Positions 19,596-28,163 of a DNA stretch of 53,470 nucleotides are shown here, one piece after another. Every line of letters begins with the position of its first letter. The first letter of the stretch is position 1. The position numbers and the translations under genes were made by a program. This stretch comes from Prosthecobacter sp. (GTDB lineage Bacteria > Verrucomicrobiota > Verrucomicrobiia > Verrucomicrobiales > Verrucomicrobiaceae): contig NZ_JAXMIH010000029.1 in the NCBI RefSeq assembly GCF_034366625.1, forward strand, positions 1-53,470, read 5' to 3'. The notes under the pieces are model-generated. The model did no database searches, had not been told where the DNA came from, and worked only from the letters and a program-made list of their open reading frames with translations.

Positions 19596-20870
19596 TTACA
19601 CGAAATCCGTGATCGAGCCGAAGTCGGCGTCGAACAACCGGCGATACGTGCGGAAGGCGAAGTGGTCCGTCATGTTCGCGATCCAGTCGCAGACGAGGCG
19701 GGCGCGCTCGTTGGCGGATTCGGCTTTCTGAATCTCCTTCTCGATGGCCGCTGGCATGAGATGCAGACCTTTCGGCTGCACTGACTCGATGTAGCGATCC
19801 TTGAGCACCTCAAACAACCGCGTGAGGATGAAATCGGCCTTGTGATCGAGCTGCTGGAGCTGCGGGCTGAGGAAGACGAGGTCGAGTGCGATCTTCTTGT
19901 GCAGATCCGCCCGGCGGCGCTGCACCGGATCGATCTCCAGCGCGAACTGATGCCTGCGCGTGCTCTGGCTGAGGAAATTCGCCGTCGGCACCAGTTTCGT
20001 CGCACGAATGCATTCGCCAATGAGGCGGTTCAGCCGTCCCTCGACTCGATTTTCGCGCATCGCCTTGCTCAAGAAGGCCACATCAGCCTTGTCGTCGTCG
20101 CTGAGGGTTTGCTCCTCCACCCAGCGCTCCAGTCGCTGAACGTTGACGAATCCAGCGTGAATACCGTCAGCGATGTCATTGAGCGAGTAGGCCGTGTCAT
20201 CCGCCCAGTCCATGATCTGGCATTCGATGCTCTTGAAGGAGTTGCGCGCCTTGCCGGGAGTGAGCTCCGCGGGGAAAGCCTGTCTGCCCATGGTGAAATC
20301 GAGCCATTTGTCCTGATCGTCGTAAAGGTACTGGTTGGCTTTGTTCGCGGGTTTTTCCGTGAAGATCGTCTTGTATTTCAGCACGCCATCCAGCAGCGCC
20401 CGCGTGGGGTTCATGCCGCTGCGCCCTTCACTAAAAAGTGTCTGCGTCAGGATGCGCAGCGTCTGCGCATTGCCCTCAAAGCCGCCATAGGGCTGCATCA
20501 GCTTGTGCAGCGTGCGTTCACCCGCATGACCAAAGGGCGGATGGCCTAGATCGTGACTGAGGCACGCACTTTCGACGAGATCAGGGTCGATGAAGCAGTC
20601 ATCACCCAGCGCATCACTTTGCTGTGTCAGCCAGGCGCAGATGCTGCGGCCAATTTGAGCCACCTCGATGCTGTGCGTGAGCCGTGTGCGGTAGAAATCA
20701 TACTCGCCCGACAGAAACACCTGCGTTTTGTTTTGCAGACGACGGAACGCGCTGCTGTGGATGATGCGGTCACGGTCGATCTGGAACGGATTCCGGTACT
20801 CACCGGCGTGCGACGGGCGTGGATCGAGCGTCTCGAAGTCAAAGGTGGAGTAAAAGCGGTTCGCGGGCAT
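19596..20870 (-). CDS. dgt: Deoxyguanosinetriphosphate triphosphohydrolase-like protein
   Basis: A 424-residue HD-domain dNTPase of the dGTPase family, cleaving dNTPs to nucleoside and triphosphate. Conserved elements are FRRLQNKTQVF, RLTHSIEVAQIGR (first metal histidine H66), SACLSHDLGHPPFGHAGE (HD pair H106/D107) and GFEGNAQTLRIL. MDWADDTAYSLND supplies the later HD-domain aspartate. Length and order match family members. Substrate choice among dNTPs cannot be read from sequence. The ATG at 20870 gives the typical start. Confidence 0.93.
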   Translation of the reverse strand: MPANRFYSTFDFETLDPRPSHAGEYRNPFQIDRDRIIHSSAFRRLQNKTQVFLSGEYDFYRTRLTHSIEVAQIGRSICAWLTQQSDALGDDCFIDPDLVESACLSHDLGHPPFGHAGERTLHKLMQPYGGFEGNAQTLRILTQTLFSEGRSGMNPTRALLDGVLKYKTIFTEKPANKANQYLYDDQDKWLDFTMGRQAFPAELTPGKARNSFKSIECQIMDWADDTAYSLNDIADGIHAGFVNVQRLERWVEEQTLSDDDKADVAFLSKAMRENRVEGRLNRLIGECIRATKLVPTANFLSQSTRRHQFALEIDPVQRRRADLHKKIALDLVFLSPQLQQLDHKADFILTRLFEVLKDRYIESVQPKGLHLMPAAIEKEIQKAESANERARLVCDWIANMTDHFAFRTYRRLFDADFGSITDFV

Positions 20871-20922
20871 GCGTGGTGTGCCGCGATGCTAGCAGGTCAT
20901 TGCAGCCGGGCAAGACCGCTGC

Positions 20923-21117
20923 TCAACCTTGCCGGCGAAACGAGAACTGCCCCGTCGGCACCTCATCAGTTGAGTTCGCGGCCCGTTGTTTCCGTTTTCC
21001 CTCCACAAAGGCGGGCTGGAACGGCAGATGCTGCGCCTGTTTGATCTCCTCGTCAGACACGCCCTTTGCCCGCATGCGGCTGCGTTCGTAGATTTTGGCT
21101 TTCTGTATTTCGAGCAT
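20923..21117 (-). CDS. 64-residue basic hypothetical protein
   Basis: A short lysine/arginine-rich protein starting MLEIQKAKIYERSRMRAKGV and containing SDEEIKQAQ, which suggests a helix followed by a disordered tail. No family is recognised. It lies between dgt and the CoA-binding gene on the same strand and has no obvious ribosome-binding site, so the call is tentative. Confidence 0.45.
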   Translation of the reverse strand: MLEIQKAKIYERSRMRAKGVSDEEIKQAQHLPFQPAFVEGKRKQRAANSTDEVPTGQFSFRRQG

Positions 21118-21156
21118 GGAATTGCGGAGATAAGACCTCTGGGCCTGGCGGCTTGT

Positions 21157-21525
21157 TCAAAACTGCCCCGTGTTCAGCAACACCAGCGTGCAGGTCTCCT
21201 CGCAAGCAATCCCGGCTTTCTGCAAAGCCTCTGCCAGCACCGCATTTTCTGCGCCAGGATTGAAAATCACCCGGCGGGGCTTCAGTGCGACAAGCTTGTC
21301 CTGCAATCCCGCCGAGATCGCCGCGCCGACATACATCGTCACCGTGTCCACCGGGCCGGAAATCAGGCTCACATCCGCCACCACCGCGATCCCCTCGATT
21401 TCCGCCAGCTTTGGATGCACCGGCACCACTTCATGGCCGTGCTGACGCAGCATCAGCAGCGCCCGGTAACTGTAGCGTTCGGGATTGTCACTGGCCCCCA
21501 CGATGACGACGCGTTCGGTATTCAT
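21157..21525 (-). CDS. CoA-binding domain protein (YccU type)
   Basis: A 122-residue Rossmann-like protein of the CoA_binding_2 family. The nucleotide-binding start VVIVGASDNPERYSYRALLM is followed by GHEVVPVHPK, the central VDTVTMYVGAAIS strand-helix and the closing FNPGAENAVLAEALQKAGI segment, with a conserved Cys near the end (CEETCTLVLL). It probably binds CoA or acyl-CoA; no enzyme activity is assigned. Its start overlaps the stop of the upstream membrane-protein gene by 4 nt, so the two are co-translated. Confidence 0.9.
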   Translation of the reverse strand: MNTERVVIVGASDNPERYSYRALLMLRQHGHEVVPVHPKLAEIEGIAVVADVSLISGPVDTVTMYVGAAISAGLQDKLVALKPRRVIFNPGAENAVLAEALQKAGIACEETCTLVLLNTGQF

Positions 21526-21878
21526 GATTTGTCGATGTCTTGTTCGTCGAGGTGAAACAGATGCAACGCCCGATGCGCCGCCGGTGCCAGCACGATGCCC
21601 ATCACCGAAATGAGCACCAGCCCGCTGAACAATGCGTAAAACGACGCGAACAGCTTAGCCTCATCCGAAGTCAGCTCGTTCACCGGCCCCATGCCGCCCA
21701 GAATCATCGAGGCGTTCAGCAGACTGTCGATCCAGCCGAATCCGGCGATGAAATGATAACCCAGTACGCCAATTGCCAGCGCCATGGCAGCCACCCCGAT
21801 CGCCAGGCCGAAGAACGTCACCATGCGGCGCAGGAACGCATGGCGTGGTATGAGCGGGGCGGTGCGTGACTCAAACAT
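21522..21878 (-). CDS. Small channel-like membrane protein
   Basis: A 118-residue protein with two long membrane helices (about 19-46 and 81-102). Between them lies a semi-hydrophobic segment (WIDSLLNASMILGGMGPV) placed like the pore helix and filter of two-TM potassium channels. The canonical GYG filter is absent (GGMGP instead), so ion selectivity is uncertain. The C-terminus is short and acidic. It is translationally coupled to the CoA-binding gene. Confidence 0.65.
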   Translation of the reverse strand: MFESRTAPLIPRHAFLRRMVTFFGLAIGVAAMALAIGVLGYHFIAGFGWIDSLLNASMILGGMGPVNELTSDEAKLFASFYALFSGLVLISVMGIVLAPAAHRALHLFHLDEQDIDKS

Positions 21879-21884
21879 GGCGTG

Positions 21885-23210
21885 TCACCATCCCGGCGAA
21901 GCCATAAATTGCAAGACCGGCTCCGCCTTTCCCACCTCGCTCATGAGCACGCGACCATCATGGCAGCCAGTGATGAGACGCGTGGTTTGGTCGTGGCGAA
22001 GCACCAGCATCACATTCACACGATCCTGATGCTGGGCGATCTTCTCCTTCGTCTTGCGGGACTTCGCATCCATCGAGACGACAGAGCCGTTGCCCGTTGC
22101 GGCCAGCGGCGTCTCTGCGTCGAGAAAACCCACCGCCAGCACCTCCGTGCGGCCGTTTGGGCGCAGCGTGCTGTCTTTTTTCGCGTCTCCATTCCGATCC
22201 CAGCGGCGAATCTCGCCCTCCACGTCACCGCTGATCGTTTCCTTGCTGTCGGCAGTGAATGCCACGCTCAAAACCGCGCAATCGTGGCCGGTGAAAGTCG
22301 CTTCGATTTCCCCGCTCGTGGCGTCGATGCGCTTCGCGGTGCGGTCACGACTCGCCGTGGCGATGTGTTGGCTGTCGGGCGAGAAGGCCAGGCCCATGAT
22401 CCAGTCTGCGTGCGGCTCGATCTGCCACTTCATTTTTCCGGAGGGCAACTCAAAGCAGCGCACAAGGTTGTCCGCGCCACCGCAGGCCAGCAACTTGCCA
22501 TCGGGGCTTGCGACCATCGCCAAAACGCAATCACGGGCATTCACGAGACGCTTCCGCTCGGCAGGTTTCGACGGATCGACGATCCAAACTTCGCCCGAAC
22601 GTCCCGGCACGCCCCCTGCCAGCGCAAGTTGATGATCCACCGTCCACGCCAGCGCCAGCACGCGCTCCGGCATGCCGCCAAGTCGCGATTTGAGCTTCCC
22701 CGTCGCCACATCCCACAAAGTCACTTCAAAATAACCACTGCATGCCAGAGTGCCGCCGTCCGGACTCAGCGCCAGCGCTGTGACCGGCAGAGGACGCGGA
22801 TACTTGTCGGGCGCCAGGGTTGCCTCCTTTTCCGGCACCACCGCCGTCAGCGCGGCTTTCTTGTCCGCCACATCCAACTTGGCACCGCGGGCGATCCATT
22901 CACGGATGAGCGCGATCTGCTTTTCAGACAACGCATCGGCCTTCTTGGGCATGCGGTCGTCTCCATCATGCGCCACGATCAGACGGAACAGTTCGCTCTC
23001 GTCCGGTTTGCCCGCCACAACAGGCGCGGCCTCGCTGTCGCCCGCTTTGAGCATCAGTTCGACCGTGTCCAGCCGGTAGCTTCCCTTCGCCTTGCCCGCA
23101 CGATGACACTCCACGCACTGGTCGATCAAAATCGGCGCGATCTGCTTCGAGAAGGACACCTCCGCGGCAGCCATGGAGGAGAGGCATAGAAAAATCAGGG
23201 CACGAAACAT
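21885..23210 (-). CDS. Secreted cytochrome c-WD40 fusion protein
   Basis: A 441-residue protein with a signal peptide (MFRALIFLCLSSMAAA). A planctomycete-type cytochrome domain follows (about 17-105) with CVECH at 32-36 and the DDRMPKK...EKQIALIREWIARGA pattern that closes this domain. About seven WD40 blades run to the C-terminus (for example SPDGGTLACSGYFEVTLWD and SPDSQHIATASRDRTAKRID). These proteins are typical of the PVC group; their electron partner is unknown. The ATG at 23210 matches the signal peptide; the frame is open to 23261. It precedes the channel-like gene by 6 nt. Confidence 0.9.
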   Translation of the reverse strand: MFRALIFLCLSSMAAAEVSFSKQIAPILIDQCVECHRAGKAKGSYRLDTVELMLKAGDSEAAPVVAGKPDESELFRLIVAHDGDDRMPKKADALSEKQIALIREWIARGAKLDVADKKAALTAVVPEKEATLAPDKYPRPLPVTALALSPDGGTLACSGYFEVTLWDVATGKLKSRLGGMPERVLALAWTVDHQLALAGGVPGRSGEVWIVDPSKPAERKRLVNARDCVLAMVASPDGKLLACGGADNLVRCFELPSGKMKWQIEPHADWIMGLAFSPDSQHIATASRDRTAKRIDATSGEIEATFTGHDCAVLSVAFTADSKETISGDVEGEIRRWDRNGDAKKDSTLRPNGRTEVLAVGFLDAETPLAATGNGSVVSMDAKSRKTKEKIAQHQDRVNVMLVLRHDQTTRLITGCHDGRVLMSEVGKAEPVLQFMASPGW

Positions 23211-23286
23211 GGGGGCTGAGGAAAACGTCTCCCATGGACGAGTTTGTCTGCTTTGCATCAAACGAATGCCTCTTTAACATCGCCTC

Positions 23287-24063
23287 ATGAGCCCGAGACC
23301 TTGGATCATCGCCGAAACGAATTGGAAGCACGTCAAAGCCACACGCTATGAGGTTGCCATGCTGCCGTGGGGAGCCACGGAGGCTCACAACTGGCACCTG
23401 CCCTATGCCACCGACTCGCTGCAAAATGACGCCATCGCCGCCGAAGCGGGCCGTATCGCCTGGGAAGCAGGCACCAAGGTCGGCATCCTGCCAAACATGC
23501 CCTTCGGCGTGCAGACCGGCCAGCTTGATGTGCCATTTTGCATCAACATGAATCCCACCACGCAGATGATGGTGCTCGAGGACGTGATCAGCAGCCTCGA
23601 AGGCGTCGGCGTGATGAAATTCGTCATCATGAACGGCCACGGCGGCAACGATTTCCGCCAGATGCTGCGCGAGCTTCAGGCACGGCACCCGAAGATGTTC
23701 CTCTCCACCGTCTCGTGGTTCAACGCGGTCAAAGGCGACGACATCTTCACCATCGTCGGCGATCACGCTGATGAGCGCGAGACCAGCCTCATGATTCATC
23801 TACATCCCGATCTGGTACTGCCGAAGGCCGAATGGGGCTCCGGCACTGACAACCATTGGAAACTCAAGGCCATCCACGAAAAGTGGGCATGGGCACAACG
23901 CGCTTGGACCAAAGCCACGAATGACACCGGCTCCGGCGATCCGCAGCATTCCACTGCGGAGAAAGGCAAGCGCTACTTCGAGGCCCTTGGCGCGAAAATC
24001 GCGACGTATCTCATTGATCTCGCCACCGCTGACATCAGCGATCTTTACGAGAAGTCGAAATGA
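23287..24063 (+). CDS. Creatininase-family amidohydrolase
   Basis: A 258-residue metal-dependent hydrolase of the creatininase fold. Metal ligands are visible in PWGATEAHNWHLPYATDS (E32, H34, D43), in MNGHGGNDF and in DHADERETSLM. The family includes creatinine amidohydrolase and mycofactocin or riboflavin-pathway relatives, so the substrate is open. The last codons overlap the OppB-like permease start (ATGA), so hydrolase and transporter are made together, which suggests the enzyme acts on the transported compound. Confidence 0.9.
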   Translation: MSPRPWIIAETNWKHVKATRYEVAMLPWGATEAHNWHLPYATDSLQNDAIAAEAGRIAWEAGTKVGILPNMPFGVQTGQLDVPFCINMNPTTQMMVLEDVISSLEGVGVMKFVIMNGHGGNDFRQMLRELQARHPKMFLSTVSWFNAVKGDDIFTIVGDHADERETSLMIHLHPDLVLPKAEWGSGTDNHWKLKAIHEKWAWAQRAWTKATNDTGSGDPQHSTAEKGKRYFEALGAKIATYLIDLATADISDLYEKSK

Positions 24064-24980
24064 TCCGCTTTCTCGTCAGCCGCATCGTCCAGGGCATCAT
24101 CGTGATCTTCGCGGTGATCACGATCACCTTCACACTGTCACAGATGGTGCCGGGCGGGCCGATCCGCGCTGAGCGCAACGCCACGCCTGAAGCGATTGCG
24201 GCGCAGCGGGCTTACTACGGCCTCGACAAGCCATGGATTGTGCAGCTTGGACTTCAGCTCAAACACTACGCCACGCTCAATCTGCCCGACTCGTATCACT
24301 ACAAAGGCCGTGGCGTGGATGAGATCATCGCCTCCGGCTTCCCGGTATCGGCGACCGTGGGTGTGGCGGCCCTGCTCATTGCACTGGCCATTGGTGTGCC
24401 GCTCGGAGCCATTGCAGCGCTGCGACCCAACACGCTCGAGGATCGTGGCAGCACGCTCGTGGCCACACTCGGCATCTGCGCACCCAGCATGGTGCTGGGA
24501 CCGCTGATCGCGATGCTGTTCGGATTGAAGCTGCGCTGGTTCAACGTCTCCGGCTGGTTTGATTCGTCGGACTGGGTGCTGCCCGCGCTCACGCTCGGCA
24601 TCATTTACAGCGCCTACATCGCGAGGCTCACGCGTGGCAGTTTGCGCGAGACACTGGCGCAGGAATTCATACGCACCGCCCGTGCCAAGGGGGCGGGCGA
24701 GACATCGGTCGTGTTTCTGCATGCGATGAAGCTCGCCAGCCTGCCAGTGCTCAATTTTCTTGGCCCCGCCGCCGCAGGATTGCTCACGGGCTCGTTCATT
24801 GTCGAAACCATCTTCCAATTGCCCGGCCTCGGCCAGTTCTTCATCGCCGCGGCCACCAACGGCGATCACCAGCTCACGATCGCCATCTCCACCTTCTACG
24901 CCGCGCTCATCGTCGGCTTCAACCTGCTGGTGGACATCCTCCAGGCGCTGCTCAACCCACGCATCCGTCTTCACGCATGA
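24060..24980 (+). CDS. Oligopeptide-type ABC transporter permease (DppB/OppB)
   Basis: A 306-residue inner-membrane permease with the N-terminal helix MIRFLVSRIVQGIIVIFAVI, six membrane segments, and the EAA loop EFIRTARAKGAGETSVVFLHA that contacts the ATPase. It imports peptides, nickel chelates or other small solutes; the substrate is unknown. It overlaps both neighbours by 4 nt. The window contains no ABC ATPase genes, so the ATP-hydrolysing subunits must come from elsewhere. Confidence 0.93.
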   Translation: MIRFLVSRIVQGIIVIFAVITITFTLSQMVPGGPIRAERNATPEAIAAQRAYYGLDKPWIVQLGLQLKHYATLNLPDSYHYKGRGVDEIIASGFPVSATVGVAALLIALAIGVPLGAIAALRPNTLEDRGSTLVATLGICAPSMVLGPLIAMLFGLKLRWFNVSGWFDSSDWVLPALTLGIIYSAYIARLTRGSLRETLAQEFIRTARAKGAGETSVVFLHAMKLASLPVLNFLGPAAAGLLTGSFIVETIFQLPGLGQFFIAAATNGDHQLTIAISTFYAALIVGFNLLVDILQALLNPRIRLHA

Positions 24981-25846
24981 GCAGTTCCGCAACAACCGGC
25001 ATTTCACCCATGCGGGCCGCATGGCGGCGGCTCATGCGACACCGCATCAATGCCTGGGCGCTTTGGTTTCTCGTCGCGCTCGTCGTTTTGTGCGCTGTCG
25101 GGCCTTCCCTCTCGCCTTACGAGCAGGCGCAGCAGGATCTCGAGCTCAAGGCCACGGATCCAAGCTTCTCGCACTGGCTCGGCACGGATCCACTCGGGCG
25201 CGATATGATCACGCGCATCCTGCACGGCGGCCGTGTGTCGCTGGAGGTCGGTTTGCTCGCCACCACGGTCGCCGCGATCATCGGCGTGTTTTACGGCATG
25301 ATTTCCGGCCTTGCGGGCGGTCGCACTGACGCTGCGATGATGCGCATCGTGGACATCCTGTATGCGTTTCCCTTCATCAACTTCGTCATCCTCCTCATGG
25401 TCATCGTCGGTCGTGAGTTCTGGCTCATCTTTGTCGCGATTGGCGCGGTGGAATGGCTGACGATGGCGCGTGTGGTGCGCGGACAGGTGCTCGCATTAAA
25501 AAACCTCGAATTCATCACCGCCGCACGCGCCAGCGGTGCGGGCTTCTGGCACATCGTGTGGAAGCACCTGCTGCCCAATGTGATCGGCCCCGTCATCATC
25601 TACGCCAGTCTCACCGTGCCCGGTGTCATGCTGCTGGAGGCGGCGCTGAGTTTCCTCGGCCTCGGCATCCAGCCGCCCGATGCGAGCTGGGGCGTGCTGA
25701 TTCGTGAAGGTGCGAACTCCATGGAGACCTATCCCTGGTTGCTGCTTTATCCCGGCATCTTCTTCTCCGCCACGTTGCTTGCCTTGAATCTGCTGGGCGA
25801 CGGCTTGCGCGACGCCTTCGATCCCAAATCCTCGTCTCAGCACTAG
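24977..25846 (+). CDS. Oligopeptide-type ABC transporter permease (DppC/OppC)
   Basis: A 289-residue second permease subunit. It has the OppC N-terminal segment (WRRLMRHRINAWALWFLVAL), the periplasmic GTDPLGRDMITRILHGGRVSLEVG motif typical of DppC, and the EAA loop EFITAARASGAGFWHIVWKH. It forms the heterodimer with the product of the gene at 24060. Its stop is followed by an 80-nt gap before a small secreted-protein gene. Confidence 0.94.
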   Translation: MSSSATTGISPMRAAWRRLMRHRINAWALWFLVALVVLCAVGPSLSPYEQAQQDLELKATDPSFSHWLGTDPLGRDMITRILHGGRVSLEVGLLATTVAAIIGVFYGMISGLAGGRTDAAMMRIVDILYAFPFINFVILLMVIVGREFWLIFVAIGAVEWLTMARVVRGQVLALKNLEFITAARASGAGFWHIVWKHLLPNVIGPVIIYASLTVPGVMLLEAALSFLGLGIQPPDASWGVLIREGANSMETYPWLLLYPGIFFSATLLALNLLGDGLRDAFDPKSSSQH

Positions 25847-25925
25847 GCGAAAAAATATTTTCATGGAACCTGAATAGGCCGGAAGCGGCCTCGTCAGAGA
25901 GTGCGGAAACAAATTCCACCCTCCC

Positions 25926-26258
25926 ATGAAAACACTCTTCTCTGTCCTTGCTGCGGCCGCCGTTCTTGGCTTTGCAGCTCCCTCCACCGCCAAAGCCGAC
26001 CACTTCTGCAACGGCCAGACCCGTGTGGTTGGGTACAACTCCTGCGGCACGCCGATTGTCGCCCAGTATCGCATCGTCGGTTACGATCATTGCGGCCGCC
26101 CGATCGGCCAGTGGGTGACGCTGCCTCCGCAGCAGCCGAACTATGGCTACAATCCGGGCTACGGTCACGGCCACCATCAGCACGGCTACAGCGGTTACCG
26201 CCCTTCCTACAGCCGCCCGCGCAGCGGCATCAGTTTCAACTTCGGTTTCGGCAGGTAG
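25926..26258 (+). CDS. Small secreted Tyr/Gly/His-rich protein
   Basis: A 110-residue protein with a clear signal peptide (MKTLFSVLAAAAVLGFAAPS). The mature part starts with a Cys-containing segment (CNGQTRVVGYNSCGTPIVAQ) repeated as RIVGYDHCGRPIGQW, so two similar VxGYxxCGxPI units are present. A low-complexity tail rich in Tyr, Gly, His and Pro follows. It may be a surface or matrix protein; no family is recognised. It sits between the permease and binding-protein genes and is followed by its own terminator. Confidence 0.8.
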   Translation: MKTLFSVLAAAAVLGFAAPSTAKADHFCNGQTRVVGYNSCGTPIVAQYRIVGYDHCGRPIGQWVTLPPQQPNYGYNPGYGHGHHQHGYSGYRPSYSRPRSGISFNFGFGR

Positions 26259-26293
26259 TAGCGCCGGAATCTGAATTCTGAAACCCCCACGCG

Positions 26294-26326
26294 GCCCCGC
26301 CCATGCATGGCGGGGTCGTTTGTTTG
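26294..26326 (+). terminator. Rho-independent terminator
   Basis: CCCCGCC (26295-26301) pairs with GGCGGGG (26309-26315) around a CATGCAT loop and is followed by the T-rich TCGTTTGTTTG. It lies 35 nt after the small secreted protein gene. Confidence 0.65.
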
Positions 26327-26348
26327 TCCGGACGAGCGGATGGAGTCG

Positions 26349-26400
26349 TGGAGTATTGGAGTGGTGGAAGGACATCAAAACCCACCACTCCATCACTCCA
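26349..26400. repeat. Imperfect inverted repeat upstream of the binding-protein gene
   Basis: TGGAGTATTGGAGTGGTGG (26349-26367) pairs with CCACCACTCCATCACTCCA (26382-26400) with two mismatches over 19 bp. It lies between the terminator and the oppA-like start at 26456, and is purine-rich on one arm. It looks like a separate dispersed repeat family rather than a regulatory operator. Confidence 0.65.
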
Positions 26401-26455
26401 TTGCACCACACCGTCGCCTCACCACTCCAGTTGCACGAACACCTGCCCGCGTGTC

Positions 26456-28096
26456 ATGTTCGCGGTCATGCGCTGGATCATTCGTGTCTTCATTCTCGCC
26501 ACCTTCGTCGGTGGCATTGCGTGGTTTCATCATGTGCGCACACACCGGCCCACACGGGTCGAGGAGGCAAACCGCAACGGCATTCTCCTCGCCGGCAACG
26601 GCTCCGAACCCGCCACGCTCGATCCCCAACTCGCCAGCGGCCAGCCGGAGCACATGATTTTTCACGCCCTCTTCGAAGGCCTCATCGCCCCCGCCCCCGG
26701 CAATCCTGATGGCGATGCCCCCGGTGCCGCAGCCTCTTGGACGCATGAAAACTTCACCACCTGGACCTTCAAACTTCAGCCGGACGGCAAATGGAGCGAT
26801 GGCTCACCGCTCACTGCCGCCGATTTCCTCTATGCCTACCAGCGCATCCTCACCGCACAGCTCGGCGCCGATTACGCGAACATGCTCTACCCTCTGCTCA
26901 ACGCCGAGGAGTACCACACCGGCAAGATCAAGGACTTCTCTGAGGTCGGCGTGAAGGCGCTCGATCTCCACACGCTGCAAATCGCGCTCAAGGGCCCTGC
27001 GCCCTACCTGCCCAGCATGATCAAGCACTACTCGTGGTTCCCCGTGCCGCAGCACGCCATCGAGAAGCACGGCAAAATCAGCGACCGCAACACGCGCTGG
27101 ACACGCCCCGCCAACATGGTCAGCAACGGCGCCTTCAAGCTCAAGCGCTGGGATGTTAACCAAGCCGTCGAAGTCGAACGCAACCCGCACTACTGGGACG
27201 CCGCGAACGTGAAGCTCAACGGCATCGTCTTCCTCCCCATCTCCAGCGACACCACTGAGGAACTCGCCTTCAACGACGGACAGCTCCACGTCACGCTCAC
27301 CATGCCGCTGTCTAAGATCCCCGTTTATCGCGAGGCGAAGTCGCCCTTCTTCCACAACGATCCGCTGCTCAGCGTGTACATGTATCGCTGCAACACCACG
27401 AAGAAGCCCTTCGACAATCCGCTGGTGCGCAAGGCGCTCGCTTTCGCCATCGACCGCGAAAGCATCACACGCAACATCCTCCGTGCCGGACAACAACCCG
27501 CCACGGGGCTCACTCCGCCCGGTTGCAATGCCGACTACAAAGTCCCGGACATCATGCGCTTCGATCCGGCTGAGGCGCGACGCCTCCTCGCCGAGGCAGG
27601 TTTCCCCAATGGCAAAGGTTTTCCGCCTTTCGACATCCTCATCAACACCAGCGAATCTCATCGTTCGATCGCCGAGGCCGTGCAGGCCATGTGGAAGCAG
27701 CACCTCAACGTTCCAGCCGGTGTTTTAAACCAGGACTGGGGCGTCTATCTGGAATCGCAGCGCAAATTCGACTACCAGATCGCCCGCTTCGGCTGGGTCG
27801 GCGACTACCTCGATCCCTCCACCTTCCTCGCCATCTGGCAGACCGGCGACGGCAACAACAACACCGGCTGGGGCAACAAACGCTACGACGAACTCATCAA
27901 TCAAAGCTTCCGCGAAGGCGATGCCGCCAGGCGCCTGCAACTGCTCAACGAGGCCGAGACCATCCTCCTCAATGAAGCCCCCATGCTGCCGATCTATTGG
28001 TACACGCATTCATACTTGATGCGTCCTGAGGTCAAGGGCCTGCTGCCCTCAGTGCTCGAACACCGCTGCTACAAGGCAGTGGAACTGAAACCGTGA
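26456..28096 (+). CDS. Oligopeptide-type ABC transporter substrate-binding protein
   Basis: A 546-residue extracytoplasmic solute-binding protein of family 5 (OppA/DppA). An N-terminal membrane anchor (about 6-24, WIIRVFILATFVGGIAWF) has no clear cleavage site or lipobox. Family motifs are GSEPATLDPQLASGQPEHMIF, EGLIAPAPGNPDGD, WTFKLQPDGKWSDGSPLTAADF and FDNPLVRKALAFAIDRESI. The frame is open back to 26303 but that part is repeat sequence; ATG 26456 (or 26468) is the likely start. It belongs functionally with the permeases at 24060-25846. Confidence 0.92.
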   Translation: MFAVMRWIIRVFILATFVGGIAWFHHVRTHRPTRVEEANRNGILLAGNGSEPATLDPQLASGQPEHMIFHALFEGLIAPAPGNPDGDAPGAAASWTHENFTTWTFKLQPDGKWSDGSPLTAADFLYAYQRILTAQLGADYANMLYPLLNAEEYHTGKIKDFSEVGVKALDLHTLQIALKGPAPYLPSMIKHYSWFPVPQHAIEKHGKISDRNTRWTRPANMVSNGAFKLKRWDVNQAVEVERNPHYWDAANVKLNGIVFLPISSDTTEELAFNDGQLHVTLTMPLSKIPVYREAKSPFFHNDPLLSVYMYRCNTTKKPFDNPLVRKALAFAIDRESITRNILRAGQQPATGLTPPGCNADYKVPDIMRFDPAEARRLLAEAGFPNGKGFPPFDILINTSESHRSIAEAVQAMWKQHLNVPAGVLNQDWGVYLESQRKFDYQIARFGWVGDYLDPSTFLAIWQTGDGNNNTGWGNKRYDELINQSFREGDAARRLQLLNEAETILLNEAPMLPIYWYTHSYLMRPEVKGLLPSVLEHRCYKAVELKP

Positions 28097-28101
28097 TTGA
28101 T

Positions 28102-28136
28102 GAAAACAAAAAGGCGCGGGATCATCTCCCGCGCCT
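28102..28136 (-). terminator. Rho-independent terminator of the heparinase gene
   Basis: A perfect 10-bp stem, AGGCGCGGGA (28112-28121) with TCCCGCGCCT (28127-28136), has a run of A residues on its left side. Read on the minus strand this is a GC-rich hairpin followed by TTTTTGTTTT, 28 nt after the minus-strand heparinase-like gene. Confidence 0.85.
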
Positions 28137-28163
28137 CGCGCTTGCTTCAAACTGTGCTGCCAA

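Noticed and set aside
21882..23189. A 435-codon plus-strand open frame
   Set aside because: Antisense to the cytochrome-WD40 gene and Arg/His-rich without domains.
26303..26455. N-terminal extension of the solute-binding protein
   Set aside because: It consists of the purine/pyrimidine inverted repeat and the terminator arm and is not protein-like.
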